DNA of 47,424 nucleotides from Flavobacterium sp. (GCF_027533505.1 NZ_JAPZUB010000030.1:1-47424); one strand, 5' to 3'; positions 16,880 through 25,334 are shown, counted from the stretch's first letter. The notes: generated from the letters alone by a model not told the origin. Program-made: numbers and translations.

Positions 16880-17233
16880 ATGAAACACAATTTCAAAAAT
16901 TTGAAAATTTGGACGCTTTCTATGGAAATCACTTTAGATATTCATTCGATATGCTTAGAATTTCCACAGTTTGAAAATTATGGTCTGGCTAGTCAAATGA
17001 ATCGAGCTGCGATTTCTATTCCTTCAAACATTGCCGAAGGCTCTAATCGTGGAGACCAACATTTTGTTCATTTTTTGAATATAAGTTTGGGGTCTTCATT
17101 TGAATTACAAACGCAATTACTAATAGCAAATAAAAAAAAATACATTATAGAAGAGAAAACAATTGAGATAGAAAATAAGATTATCGAATTACAAAAGATG
17201 ATTAGTGGTCTTATTACTAAGTTAAGTTCTTAG
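16880..17233 (+). CDS. Four-helix-bundle protein (S23 / 23S rRNA intervening-sequence type)
   Basis: A 117-residue all-helical protein matching the family of four-helix-bundle proteins first seen in 23S rRNA intervening sequences and related to Avd of diversity-generating retroelements. Diagnostic patterns are FKNLKIWTLSMEIT, FPQFENYGLASQMNRAAIS, the near-invariant SIPSNIAEGSNRG, and HFLNISLGSSFELQTQL. It has no metabolic link to beta-oxidation and its AT-rich codon use differs from its neighbours. It is framed by inverted heptamer arrays 9 bp before its start and directly after its stop. This reads as a cassette inserted between thiolase and acyl-CoA dehydrogenase genes. Nucleic-acid binding is plausible but not shown. 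Confidence 0.93.
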   Translation: MKHNFKNLKIWTLSMEITLDIHSICLEFPQFENYGLASQMNRAAISIPSNIAEGSNRGDQHFVHFLNISLGSSFELQTQLLIANKKKYIIEEKTIEIENKIIELQKMISGLITKLSS

Positions 17234-17268
17234 TCTTTTCTCTTGCTTCTTTCTTCTTTTTTCTGAAG
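17234..17268 (-). repeat. Right (inverted) heptamer array of the four-helix-bundle cassette
   Basis: TCT recurs at 17234, 17241, 17248, 17255 and 17262, exactly every 7 bp. It begins at the first base after the cassette gene's stop codon. Its reverse complement resembles 16836-16870 at most positions. Confidence 0.9.
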
Positions 17269-17310
17269 TTAAATTTAAAATTTATCATTTAAAATATAAA
17301 ATATCAAATC
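17269..17310. repeat. AT-rich heptamer array up to the acyl-CoA dehydrogenase start codon
   Basis: Six units of the type TNAAATN (17269, 17276, 17283, 17290, 17297, 17304) follow the TCT array on the same 7-bp grid and end exactly at the ATG at 17311. Constant TAAAAT-like bases recur with variable flanks. Confidence 0.75.
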
Positions 17311-19101
17311 ATGGCAGATATCACTAGAGGTGGTCAATTCCTCGTAAAAGAAACCCCGTGTGAGAATATCTTCACTCCTGAAGATTTTTCAGAAGAACAA
17401 ATCATGATGCGCGATGCTGTAAAGGAATTCGTGGACAAAGAAATTTGGGCGAATAAAGTGCGCTTCGAGCAAAAAGACTATGCCTTTACCGAAGAGGTAA
17501 TGCGCAAAGCCGGAGAAATGGGCTTTTTAAGCGTAGCCGTTCCTGCCGAATACGGAGGCATGGGTATGGGATTTGTCGATACCTGTTTGGTGTGTGACTA
17601 TATTTCGGGAGCTACAGGTTCGTTTTCAACTGCATTTGGCGCACATACCGGAATCGGAACGATGCCCATTACCTTGTATGGAACGGATGAGCAAAAGAAA
17701 AAATATGTCCCTAAGTTGGCTTCTGGCGAATGGTTTGGTGCGTATTGCTTAACAGAGCCTGGAGCGGGTTCGGATGCCAATTCAGGAAAAACCAAAGCGG
17801 AATTAACGGCTGACGGGAAACATTACAAAATCACTGGACAGAAAATGTGGATTTCCAATGCGGGATTCTGTTCGCTGTTCATTGTTTTTGCCCGTATTGA
17901 AGACGATAAGAACATCACTGGATTTATTGTCGAAAATGACCCCAATAACGGGATTTCATTAGGGGAAGAAGAGCATAAATTAGGAATCCGCTCCTCCTCT
18001 ACCCGTCAAGTTTTCTTTAATGAAACCTTGGTGCCCGTTGAAAATATGTTGGCCGGTCGTGGTGAAGGCTTCAAAATTGCGATGAATGCCTTAAATGTGG
18101 GTCGTATCAAATTGGCCGCGGCTTGTCTAGATGCGCAACGTCGTTTGGCCAACAATGCGGTAGGCTATGCCAACGAGCGTTTCCAATTTAACGTTCCGAT
18201 TGCCTCGTTTGGTGCGATTCGTCAAAAGTTAGCCAACATGGCCACTTCGGCTTTTGCTGGAGAAAGTGCAACTTACCGTGCCGCATACGATATTCAAAAC
18301 CGTATTGCCATTCGTGAAAGCGAAGGCGCTTCTCATCAAGAAGCCGAATTGAAAGGGGTTGAAGAATTTGCCATTGAATGTTCGATTCTAAAAGTTGCCG
18401 TTTCTGAAGATGCTCAAAACTGTGCCGACGAAGGAATCCAGGTTTATGGCGGTATGGGATTCTCGGAAGATACGCCCATGGAAAGTGCGTGGCGTGATGC
18501 CCGTATTGCCCGTATCTATGAAGGAACCAACGAAATCAACCGCATGCTTTCGGTAGGAATGTTGATCAAAAAAGCCATGAAAGGTCATGTGGATTTGATT
18601 ACGCCTGCCATGAAAGTGCAAGAAGAATTAATGGGCATTCCATCCTTTGACACGCCTGATTATTCAGAATTGTTTAGCGAAGAAAAAGAAATCATTGGCA
18701 AATTGAAAAAAGCCTTTTTGATGGTGGCGGGGGCAGCCGTTCAAAAATACGGTCCCGATTTAGAGAAACACCAGCAACTATTGATGGCCGCTTCCGATAT
18801 GTTGATTGAAATCTATATGGCTGAAAGTACCGTATTGCGCGTAGAGAAAATGGCAAAGAAAAACGGAGCTGACGCGTGTAAAGAACAGATTGCAATGGCG
18901 CAATTGTATTTGTACAATGCTGTTGATACGGTATATACCAAAGGGAAAGAAGGAATCATTTCTTTTGCTGAAGGCGATGAACAACGCATGATGTTAATGG
19001 GCTTACGTCGTTTCACCAAATACACCAACATGCCCAATGTAGTGGCGTTACGCGAAACCATTGCCGAAAAATTAATTGCCGCCAACGGCTATTGTTTTTA
19101 A
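17311..19101 (+). CDS. Acyl-CoA dehydrogenase
   Basis: A 596-residue flavoprotein with the classic fold: N-terminal helical domain, the beta domain with YCLTEPGAGSDANSG and WISNAGFCSLFIVFARI, and the C-terminal helical domain. The catalytic glutamate is in RIYEGTNEINRML. The extra C-terminal region (from about residue 440) is typical of the longer bacterial enzymes. It catalyses the first beta-oxidation step, producing trans-2-enoyl-CoA with FAD. It completes the set of enzymes in this operon. The upstream 77 bp consist wholly of heptamer arrays. A terminator follows. Confidence 0.95.
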   Translation: MADITRGGQFLVKETPCENIFTPEDFSEEQIMMRDAVKEFVDKEIWANKVRFEQKDYAFTEEVMRKAGEMGFLSVAVPAEYGGMGMGFVDTCLVCDYISGATGSFSTAFGAHTGIGTMPITLYGTDEQKKKYVPKLASGEWFGAYCLTEPGAGSDANSGKTKAELTADGKHYKITGQKMWISNAGFCSLFIVFARIEDDKNITGFIVENDPNNGISLGEEEHKLGIRSSSTRQVFFNETLVPVENMLAGRGEGFKIAMNALNVGRIKLAAACLDAQRRLANNAVGYANERFQFNVPIASFGAIRQKLANMATSAFAGESATYRAAYDIQNRIAIRESEGASHQEAELKGVEEFAIECSILKVAVSEDAQNCADEGIQVYGGMGFSEDTPMESAWRDARIARIYEGTNEINRMLSVGMLIKKAMKGHVDLITPAMKVQEELMGIPSFDTPDYSELFSEEKEIIGKLKKAFLMVAGAAVQKYGPDLEKHQQLLMAASDMLIEIYMAESTVLRVEKMAKKNGADACKEQIAMAQLYLYNAVDTVYTKGKEGIISFAEGDEQRMMLMGLRRFTKYTNMPNVVALRETIAEKLIAANGYCF

Positions 19102-19127
19102 TATAATTAGTTACGTTTAATTGTTTG

Positions 19128-19163
19128 AAAACCGTCTTTCTTTGGAGAGGCGGTTTTTTTTTT
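19128..19163 (+). terminator. Terminator of the beta-oxidation operon
   Basis: AACCGTCT near 19129 pairs with AGGCGGTT near 19148-19155 (one G-U pair), followed by about nine T. Confidence 0.85.
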
Positions 19164-19197
19164 GAAATAAGACACCGAAGCGCATGCAGGGAATTAA

Positions 19198-19205
19198 TAT
19201 CTTTG
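19198..19205 (+). promoter_or_regulatory. -7 element (TAnnTTTG) of the Cu/Zn-SOD gene
   Basis: TATCTTTG matches the consensus exactly and ends 12 bp before the start codon at 19218, implying a very short 5' leader. Confidence 0.5.
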
Positions 19206-19217
19206 AAATAAAAAAAG

Positions 19218-19739
19218 ATGAAAATCACGATACTTCGCTCGTTGGTATTAATAAGCTTACTATTTTCATGTAAGTCATCAACCGAACCCGACAAAACCGT
19301 AACAATAACTTTGCAACCCAAAAGTAAAAGTACAGTTGCGGGATCAGCTCTTTTTACCGAAAAAAAAGGAACCGTTCAAATGAAAGTGACCCTCAGCGGA
19401 CTCCAACCGGGGGTGCATGCCATTCATATTCATGAAAAAGCCGATTGTTCGTCGGCAGATGCGACTTCGGCGGGAGGCCATTGGAATCCCACATTTTCCA
19501 AACACGGGAAATGGGGCGAAGGCGACTATCATAAAGGAGATATTGGCAATTTTACCGCGGATCCTAATGGGAATGCTACGGTTGAATTTTCCACCGATCA
19601 ATGGTGCATTGGCTGTGGAGACCCGAATAAAGACATCCTCAACAAAGGATTGATCGTCCATGAAAAAGCCGACGACTTTGTGTCGCAACCTACCGGAAAT
19701 GCGGGTGGTCGCGTGGCTTGTGCAGGAATCATAAAATAA
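19218..19739 (+). CDS. Copper/zinc superoxide dismutase, lipoprotein
   Basis: A 173-residue protein. A lipoprotein signal ends at LLFS with Cys18. The Cu/Zn-SOD core shows AIHIHEKADCSS (copper histidines and disulfide cysteine), AGGHWNP, HKGDIGNF (zinc site) and GLIVHEKADDFVSQPTGNAGGRVACAGII. It converts superoxide to hydrogen peroxide in the periplasm or on the outer-membrane face where the lipid anchors it. It is a single-gene unit with a near-consensus promoter. Peroxide generated would be met by the OxyR/Dps system about 5 kb away. Confidence 0.95.
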   Translation: MKITILRSLVLISLLFSCKSSTEPDKTVTITLQPKSKSTVAGSALFTEKKGTVQMKVTLSGLQPGVHAIHIHEKADCSSADATSAGGHWNPTFSKHGKWGEGDYHKGDIGNFTADPNGNATVEFSTDQWCIGCGDPNKDILNKGLIVHEKADDFVSQPTGNAGGRVACAGIIK

Positions 19740-19800
19740 GCCTTGGAAATCGACTGTTAACTATTTCGCCCATTTCAATATTCCCAAACGCTACGGCTCC

Positions 19801-20997
19801 ATGATTAACCCTTCAGTACACGGTTGGATTGAAAAGTATTTCGCTGAAGTGCCTTTTGCACACTTAAGGGATAACCTTTCCGCGGAAAAATGGTACGAGC
19901 AACTGAGAGAAACAGGTTTCATTTACGGGCATACATTACAATTACCCGGTACTCCTAATGAGACCAATGCCCTTTGGTCGGCAGAAGAACGTTCCAAAAT
20001 TGCCTTATTATACGCTTTGTTTTCCGTGTATCAATTGACCACAAAACAACAAGAGCGACTTGATTTTACCCAACGCGCCAGTGCATTTTACCAAGAAATG
20101 TCGCCTGTTGGAATTGGACAATTATGGAAAAATCTACTCCCCACTTCACCTTCACAAAAGCTCGAAAGTTTTATCGATGGCCGAGTTCAAACGAACAAAG
20201 ACATTTTTCGTAAAAACTTTTCCCATATTGTAACCAATGCGTTACTTTTTGTCGATGTCCTTGCGTTTCGGCATTTCCTCCTCAAAGGAAGTATCCCCGA
20301 TAAGTATTTGAAGCGCATCGAGGAAACTTTAATGGGACTTGTATCATTAGCGTTACGCGTTAAGGGGGAAAAAACAGTGCATGATGATTTGTTGATCAAA
20401 CTATTTGATGCCTCGGTGCGGTATACCAAATTTTCAAAAATAAACATCACAGCAATTCAACAATTACCGTTTGAAGCGTTTAAAGATCCGCTTGAATCCT
20501 ATTATTTTGTAGATATGGCCGCTTTAGCCTTATGGAATGATGGAAAGATTGAAAATGAAGAAAAGTATTTTGTCTATGCGTTGGGGCAATATTTACAAGT
20601 AGAGGATTCCTTTACCGAAACGGCCTTGGCTTTTACCCATCATTTTATCAGTACACATCGTTCGGAAATGCATTATTTTAACTATTCGCATCCGGTGAAG
20701 CACTTTTATGATCAAACGGCACAAAGCGTCATTTTTTTGATTAAACGGAATAAGAAACGACTGACGAAAGAAATTCGGGAAAGCAAGGAACTTATGCAAT
20801 TGTTGGCCCAATCAACGCAACGCGATTTGGATGCCGAAGAAAAAAAGAAAATCAAAAAACAACTCTTGGATGTGTGTAAAACTATCCCTTCGTTAACAAT
20901 TTTTTTGTTGCCCGGCGGTAGTTTGCTGCTTCCGTTGTTGATAAAATTTATTCCGCAGCTCCTTCCCTCGGCTTTTAATGAAAACTTGGAGGATTAA
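19801..20997 (+). CDS. LETM1-related biofilm-associated protein
   Basis: A 398-residue, mostly helical protein. The C-terminal segment IPSLTIFLLPGGSLLLPLLIKFIPQLLPSAF (about 365-395; one hydrophobic helix with proline and glycine) is the LETM1-like signature. Similar proteins in Flavobacteria carry this name. The charged segment KRNKKRLTKEIRESKELMQLLAQ precedes it. LETM1 itself is a mitochondrial inner-membrane ion exchanger, but transport by the bacterial protein is not established. Its stop codon overlaps that of the convergent carbonic anhydrase gene (TTAA at 20994-20997). Confidence 0.8.
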   Translation: MINPSVHGWIEKYFAEVPFAHLRDNLSAEKWYEQLRETGFIYGHTLQLPGTPNETNALWSAEERSKIALLYALFSVYQLTTKQQERLDFTQRASAFYQEMSPVGIGQLWKNLLPTSPSQKLESFIDGRVQTNKDIFRKNFSHIVTNALLFVDVLAFRHFLLKGSIPDKYLKRIEETLMGLVSLALRVKGEKTVHDDLLIKLFDASVRYTKFSKINITAIQQLPFEAFKDPLESYYFVDMAALALWNDGKIENEEKYFVYALGQYLQVEDSFTETALAFTHHFISTHRSEMHYFNYSHPVKHFYDQTAQSVIFLIKRNKKRLTKEIRESKELMQLLAQSTQRDLDAEEKKKIKKQLLDVCKTIPSLTIFLLPGGSLLLPLLIKFIPQLLPSAFNENLED

Positions 20998-21632
20998 AAC
21001 TTCAAACGGTAGACTTCATCCAAATCGACGTTGGATGTCAAATTAACATCCAAATCGGTTACATATCCCGAATTAAGTCCATAGACCCAACCATGAAGGG
21101 TCAAATCCTGACCGTTTCGCCAAGCGGCTTGCACAATGGACGTTTTGGCCAAATCAAATACTTGTTCTTGCACATTGATTTCCACAAAACGATTAAATCG
21201 CTCTTCCTCATCGACAATGGCATTGAGATAGTCCTCATGCATGCGATAAACATCTTTGATATGGCGAATCCAATTGTCTATTATTCCAATGGATTGGTTG
21301 CCCATAGAGGCTTTTATTCCTCCACAACCGTAATGACCACAGACCAAGATGTGTTTCACTTTCAACACATTGACCGCATAGTCCAAAACACTCAACATAT
21401 TCATATCGGTATGCACCACCATATTGGCGATGTTACGATGCACAAATACTTCACCCGGTTTTGCCCCGATGATTTCATTGGCTGGTACGCGACTATCAGA
21501 ACAACCAATCCAAAGTAAGGGCGGCTGTTGCCCTTTGGATAAATCCTTAAAATAATCGGGATTTAAGGCTAACTGGGTTTCTACCCATTTTTTGTTGTTA
21601 TCTAAAATCTTTTTATAAAAATCTTGACTCAT
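20994..21632 (-). CDS. Beta-carbonic anhydrase
   Basis: A 212-residue enzyme. The zinc ligands of beta-type carbonic anhydrases are all present: Cys44 and Asp46 in WIGCSDSRVPANEI, and His100 and Cys103 in LVCGHYGCGGIKAS. It interconverts CO2 and bicarbonate in the cytoplasm. The gene is 28 bp downstream of a SulP-family transporter in the same direction, so the two probably form an operon that imports bicarbonate or another anion and handles the carbon dioxide balance. Confidence 0.95.
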   Translation of the reverse strand: MSQDFYKKILDNNKKWVETQLALNPDYFKDLSKGQQPPLLWIGCSDSRVPANEIIGAKPGEVFVHRNIANMVVHTDMNMLSVLDYAVNVLKVKHILVCGHYGCGGIKASMGNQSIGIIDNWIRHIKDVYRMHEDYLNAIVDEEERFNRFVEINVQEQVFDLAKTSIVQAAWRNGQDLTLHGWVYGLNSGYVTDLDVNLTSNVDLDEVYRLKF

Positions 21633-21660
21633 AAGAAAGGTTGGTTAGGTCGGTGGGGGG

Positions 21661-23304
21661 TTACGATTCTTTTTTCTTGATGACGGGTTCCATACGACGC
21701 CGCAATACATTGTAGCGTTGTTCGATAGTTACAAAATTCTGATCCTCAAAATTTTCAATATCGTAATGTTCTTTAAATCCGATTAATTTTAATTTAATGG
21801 CGCGACTGGGTGCAATCACATCCCGAAATTCTTTTATCAAATCCTGCACATCGTGCGCAATATAGACCGTTTGCGACGCATCAATCACCACATGAGCGCC
21901 CTCGGGAAGTTGGCGCAACGTCGTTTTGATTGATGTTTTGTTGAGAAAAGAAACTTCCTGTGCCAAATCAATATGAATAATATCGCCCGGTTGGTAGTCG
22001 GCGGCGCGAAAAACATAGGCGCGTTTCATATTGCCCCAAATGATAAAAAGTACATTGATGAGCAATCCTAGCGCAACTCCTTTTAACAAATCGGTAAAAA
22101 CCACTCCAATAAATGTAGCTACAAAAGGAATGTATTGAAATTTTCCACGGTGGTAAAAATGCAAAAACATCTTAGGATTGGCCAATTTGTAACCGACCAA
22201 CAACAATACCGCCGCCAGCGTGGCTTTGGGAATCCAATTCAACAGATGTGGAATCGTCACTGCGCAGAGTAACAACAACAACCCATGAATGATGGCAGCC
22301 ATTTTGGTTTTGGCACCAGCTGCTTGATTGGCCGAAGTTCGCACCACTACCGATGTCATAGGTAAACCACCCAGTAAACCACTTACGATATTTCCAACAC
22401 CTTGCGCTTTTAATTCCAAATTGGTATTCGTAAATCGTTTTTCGGTATCCATTCGGTCGGCTGCTTCAATACACAACAAGGTTTCGATTGAAGCGACAAC
22501 GGTTATTGTAACTGCAATCATCCATAATTTGGGGTGACTCAACTGGGTAAAATCAGGAAAAATAAATGTCTTTTTCCATGCGTCAAAAGAATCGGGAACA
22601 GGAAGTTGTACCAAATGATCCATTTGTAAGGCCCAAGGATGGTGGATGTTATTCCAGTAGCTGTTAAGAAGTATTCCCATCAATACGGCAATCAGAGCGG
22701 GAGGTACGAAGGGTATTTTTTGTACAGCCTTAATTTTAGGCCAAGCGAGTAAAATCACTAGGGATAACAATGTAATCCATAGCGCTCCGGGTTCAATATG
22801 TTGATGCAATGCCCAAAGTTCGCTCAACGTATTTTGACCGTCGTTTTGTAAAAAAGCCTCATCCCCCTCAAAATCAGGATCGTAACCAAAAGCGTGTGGT
22901 AATTGTTTGAGAAAAATAATAACACCGATACCTGCCAACATCCCTTCAATAACATTGTTAGGGAAATAGTTGGAAAGGGTTCCCGCTTTTAGATATCCTA
23001 AAATAACTTGTAAAATACCGGCTATAACGACCGCTGCAAAAAATAAGGGCAAAGAACCCAAATCGTGAATCGCAGCAAAAACGATGGCGGTGAGCCCTGC
23101 CGCAGGCCCCGAAACGCTTAGAGGGGAATTGCTAATGGCTGCCACCACAATGCCGCCTACTACGCCTGAAATTATACCTGAAAATAAGGGTGCTCCACTA
23201 GCTAAAGCAATGCCTAAACACAACGGTAAAGCAACCAAGAACACCACCAAACCTGCGGCAAAATCGGACTTTAAATGGGCGAATAGTGAAGTGGTTTTAG
23301 ACAT
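21661..23304 (-). CDS. SulP-family inorganic anion transporter
   Basis: The start is taken at the ATG at 23304 (MSKTTSLFAHLKSDFAAGL; 547 residues), five codons inside the open frame. The N-terminal part has about 12 hydrophobic helices with the SulP signature DFAAGLVVFLVALPLCLGIALASGAP. The C-terminal part is a STAS domain of about 110 residues. SulP proteins carry sulfate, bicarbonate or other anions. The direct neighbour, a carbonic anhydrase, supports bicarbonate as substrate; this is inference from context, and sulfate remains possible. Confidence 0.92.
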   Translation of the reverse strand: MSKTTSLFAHLKSDFAAGLVVFLVALPLCLGIALASGAPLFSGIISGVVGGIVVAAISNSPLSVSGPAAGLTAIVFAAIHDLGSLPLFFAAVVIAGILQVILGYLKAGTLSNYFPNNVIEGMLAGIGVIIFLKQLPHAFGYDPDFEGDEAFLQNDGQNTLSELWALHQHIEPGALWITLLSLVILLAWPKIKAVQKIPFVPPALIAVLMGILLNSYWNNIHHPWALQMDHLVQLPVPDSFDAWKKTFIFPDFTQLSHPKLWMIAVTITVVASIETLLCIEAADRMDTEKRFTNTNLELKAQGVGNIVSGLLGGLPMTSVVVRTSANQAAGAKTKMAAIIHGLLLLLCAVTIPHLLNWIPKATLAAVLLLVGYKLANPKMFLHFYHRGKFQYIPFVATFIGVVFTDLLKGVALGLLINVLFIIWGNMKRAYVFRAADYQPGDIIHIDLAQEVSFLNKTSIKTTLRQLPEGAHVVIDASQTVYIAHDVQDLIKEFRDVIAPSRAIKLKLIGFKEHYDIENFEDQNFVTIEQRYNVLRRRMEPVIKKKES

Positions 23305-23551
23305 GTGCACGATTAACAAGTGAAAAGGTTGAGGAATGTAGAATCGTTGTTAACCGTTTCATGAAAAACGAAAGGGCTTGACTGCACCGGTCTATTTTCA
23401 TACGCATATTGTGCATGCAACGCACTAGGGCTATGGGAAATCCCAATAGCACTACCTGAAAAAATCTAAAAGTAAAATCAAAGCGAATCACTAAACAAAA
23501 ATAGCCATTCCAAGAGAATACGAAAGACTATTTTGAAAAATTAAACACTTC

Positions 23552-24031
23552 TTAAATTTCACGTTCCAACCAAGCACTCAACATCCAAATGGTTTTTTCC
23601 TGTTCAACGATAAAATCACTCATCATACTGCTCGTACCCTCGTCACTGATGGCATCGGCCAATTGTAAAATCTTCCGTTCCATCACCAATAATTGAGGTA
23701 AACATTCCAAAAGTAGCGCAATGGCCGCTTCATCACTCGAAATATTACGCCCCACAGGCAATTGATTATGTAACGTATAGTCCTCAAAGGTATGCAAAGG
23801 CGTACTTCCTAAAGTGAGTACACGCTCGGCAATTAAATCAATTTTCAACTGGCTATCATTGTAGAGCTCTTCAAACTTTAGATGCAAATCAAAAAAACGT
23901 TTTCCACGGATGTTCCAATGCAGCCCCCGTAAATTTTGATAATACATTTGAAAATTGGCAAGTAAGCGATTCAATTCAGAAGCAATGACTTCGGTTTCTT
24001 TTTGGGGTAATCCCAAGCTATTGTGTTTCAT
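23552..24031 (-). CDS. dps: Dps-family DNA-binding ferroxidase protein
   Basis: The ATG at 24031 gives the typical 159-residue length (MKHNSLGLPQKETEV); the frame extends 20 codons upstream but without family support. The ferritin-like helices carry the intersubunit ferroxidase residues in GLHWNIRGKRFFDLHLKFEELYND (His38, His50, acidic residues after). Dps forms dodecamers that store iron and remove peroxide, protecting DNA. It faces the oxyR gene divergently across about 135 bp, the classic peroxide-response arrangement. Confidence 0.93.
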   Translation of the reverse strand: MKHNSLGLPQKETEVIASELNRLLANFQMYYQNLRGLHWNIRGKRFFDLHLKFEELYNDSQLKIDLIAERVLTLGSTPLHTFEDYTLHNQLPVGRNISSDEAAIALLLECLPQLLVMERKILQLADAISDEGTSSMMSDFIVEQEKTIWMLSAWLEREI

Positions 24032-24088
24032 AGAAGGTTGTTTTATAAATTGGTAAGCATTCCTAAAAAAAATGGCTGCTTTATTTGT

Positions 24089-24148
24089 CAAAAGTATCCC
24101 AATTTCTAGGTAAATTAGTATAAGTTAAATTGATAGTTTTTATATTTG
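24089..24148. promoter_or_regulatory. Divergent promoters of dps and oxyR
   Basis: Leftward, TACTTTTG at 24089-24096 is a -7 element for dps. Rightward, TATATTTG at 24141-24148 is one for oxyR. Neither has a clear -33 TTG, as expected for promoters that need an activator. No clean OxyR ATAG/CTAT pattern could be fixed between them. Confidence 0.5.
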
Positions 24149-24166
24149 CATCAAATTTCATTATAA

Positions 24167-25108
24167 ATGACCATTACACAACTACACTATGTTTTGGCAG
24201 TAGCTGAACATCGAAACTTTACTTTGGCAGCAGAAAAATGCTTTGTGACCCAGCCCACGTTGAGTATGCAGATTCAAAAGATAGAAGAAGAATTGGGCGT
24301 ATTGATTTTTGACCGCAGTAAAAAACCAATTCAACTCACCGATATTGGGCAAAAAATTGTGCATCAAGCCAAAAATATTGTGAATGAAGCCGAACGAATT
24401 CAAGATATTGTAGACCAGCAAAAGGGCTTTGTAGGCGGTGAATTTCGTTTGGGAATCATTCCAACGATTATGCCCACGCTTTTGCCAATGTTTTTAACCA
24501 ATTTCATCAAAAAATATCCCAAAGTGCAACTGATTATTGAGGAGTTGAATACGGAGGACATTATTTTCAAACTCAATAATGGTCACTTGGATGCGGCCAT
24601 TGCAGCCACTCCATTACACGAGGAAAAGATCAAAGAAATCGTTTTGTATTTTGAACCCTTTGTAGCGTATATTCCGGAGCACCATAACCATTTTGCCAAA
24701 AAAGAGATTCAAATTGAGGACTTGGATGTGGATGAGTTGCTTTTGTTACAGGATGGGCATTGTTTTCGGGATAGCGTGTTGAATTTGTGCAAACGAAATG
24801 CCGACGATAAACGAACGCATTTTCAGTTGGAGAGCGGCAGCTTTGAAACATTGATCAAACTGGCAGACGAAGGATTGGGTACAACGTTACTTCCCTATTT
24901 GCACACTTTGGACCTGAAGGAAAGTGATCAAGCTAAATTAAGGCACTTCGTCGAACCCAAACCGGCACGTGAGGTGAGTCTCATTTACCCCAAAAATGAG
25001 TTAAAAATTCATCTTATCGATGCCCTTCGAACCACAATTTCGGGGGTAGTGCGTGGTGCGATTGCCTTTCAAAACGTTCAAATTGTTAGTCCGAAGCCTA
25101 CAAAATAA
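24167..25108 (+). CDS. oxyR: Hydrogen-peroxide-inducible activator OxyR (LysR family)
   Basis: A 313-residue LysR-type regulator. The N-terminal winged helix-turn-helix is FTLAAEKCFVTQPTLSMQIQKIEEELGV. The redox pair falls at Cys199 and Cys208 in GHCFRDSVLNLC, the same spacing and numbering as in Escherichia coli OxyR, where it forms the peroxide-dependent disulfide. Peroxide would switch it to an activator. It is divergent to dps, a usual OxyR target, and within 5 kb of a superoxide dismutase gene. It ends in a bidirectional terminator. Confidence 0.96.
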   Translation: MTITQLHYVLAVAEHRNFTLAAEKCFVTQPTLSMQIQKIEEELGVLIFDRSKKPIQLTDIGQKIVHQAKNIVNEAERIQDIVDQQKGFVGGEFRLGIIPTIMPTLLPMFLTNFIKKYPKVQLIIEELNTEDIIFKLNNGHLDAAIAATPLHEEKIKEIVLYFEPFVAYIPEHHNHFAKKEIQIEDLDVDELLLLQDGHCFRDSVLNLCKRNADDKRTHFQLESGSFETLIKLADEGLGTTLLPYLHTLDLKESDQAKLRHFVEPKPAREVSLIYPKNELKIHLIDALRTTISGVVRGAIAFQNVQIVSPKPTK

Positions 25109-25136
25109 AAAAGGCGTCTCAACAGACACCTTTTTG
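25107..25136. terminator. Bidirectional terminator between oxyR and a convergent small gene
   Basis: AAAAAGGCGTCT at about 25108-25119 is mirrored by AGACACCTTTTT at 25124-25135. T runs exist in both directions. The stem lies inside the last codons of the leftward small gene ending at 25119. Confidence 0.8.
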
Positions 25137-25334
25137 TTCTAAGGGAACCTCGGTCAGACATTGCCTGAGTTCCGGTCGGTTATCGGTATAGAATTGTAGC
25201 CACTTGTGCAACAATTCAATTTCGTAAGGCAACAAATTACTTGCGGCCTTTTTCAACTTTCTTTTGAAACGTTCGGGGCTGAGGCTTACACGCTCCAATT
25301 CTGATTTCGTGTAATCGTAAATCAATCTGGGCAT
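25119..25334 (-). CDS. Small conserved protein, paralogue 1
   Basis: A 71-residue, charged, probably helical protein, MPRLIYDYTKSELERVSLSPERFKRKLKKAASNLLPYEIELLHKW. It is clearly paralogous to the next leftward gene upstream (25545-25742): shared MPRxIYxxTKSxLERVS, LLPYE, and a closing PELRQC. I recall similar short proteins in Flavobacteria but know no function. It has no signal peptide or membrane segment. Its terminator stem is encoded in its own final codons. Confidence 0.8.
   Translation of the reverse strand: MPRLIYDYTKSELERVSLSPERFKRKLKKAASNLLPYEIELLHKWLQFYTDNRPELRQCLTEVPLEQKGVC

Noticed and set aside
23297..23491. A 64-codon leftward frame overlapping the SulP start as a leader peptide
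   Set aside because: No signal peptide, no family pattern and biased composition; overlap of 8 bp with a convincing gene makes chance more likely.
24097..24140. OxyR-binding site between dps and oxyR
   Set aside because: Only isolated GATAG and TATAAG fragments are present; no regularly spaced ATAG/CTAT pattern could be defended.
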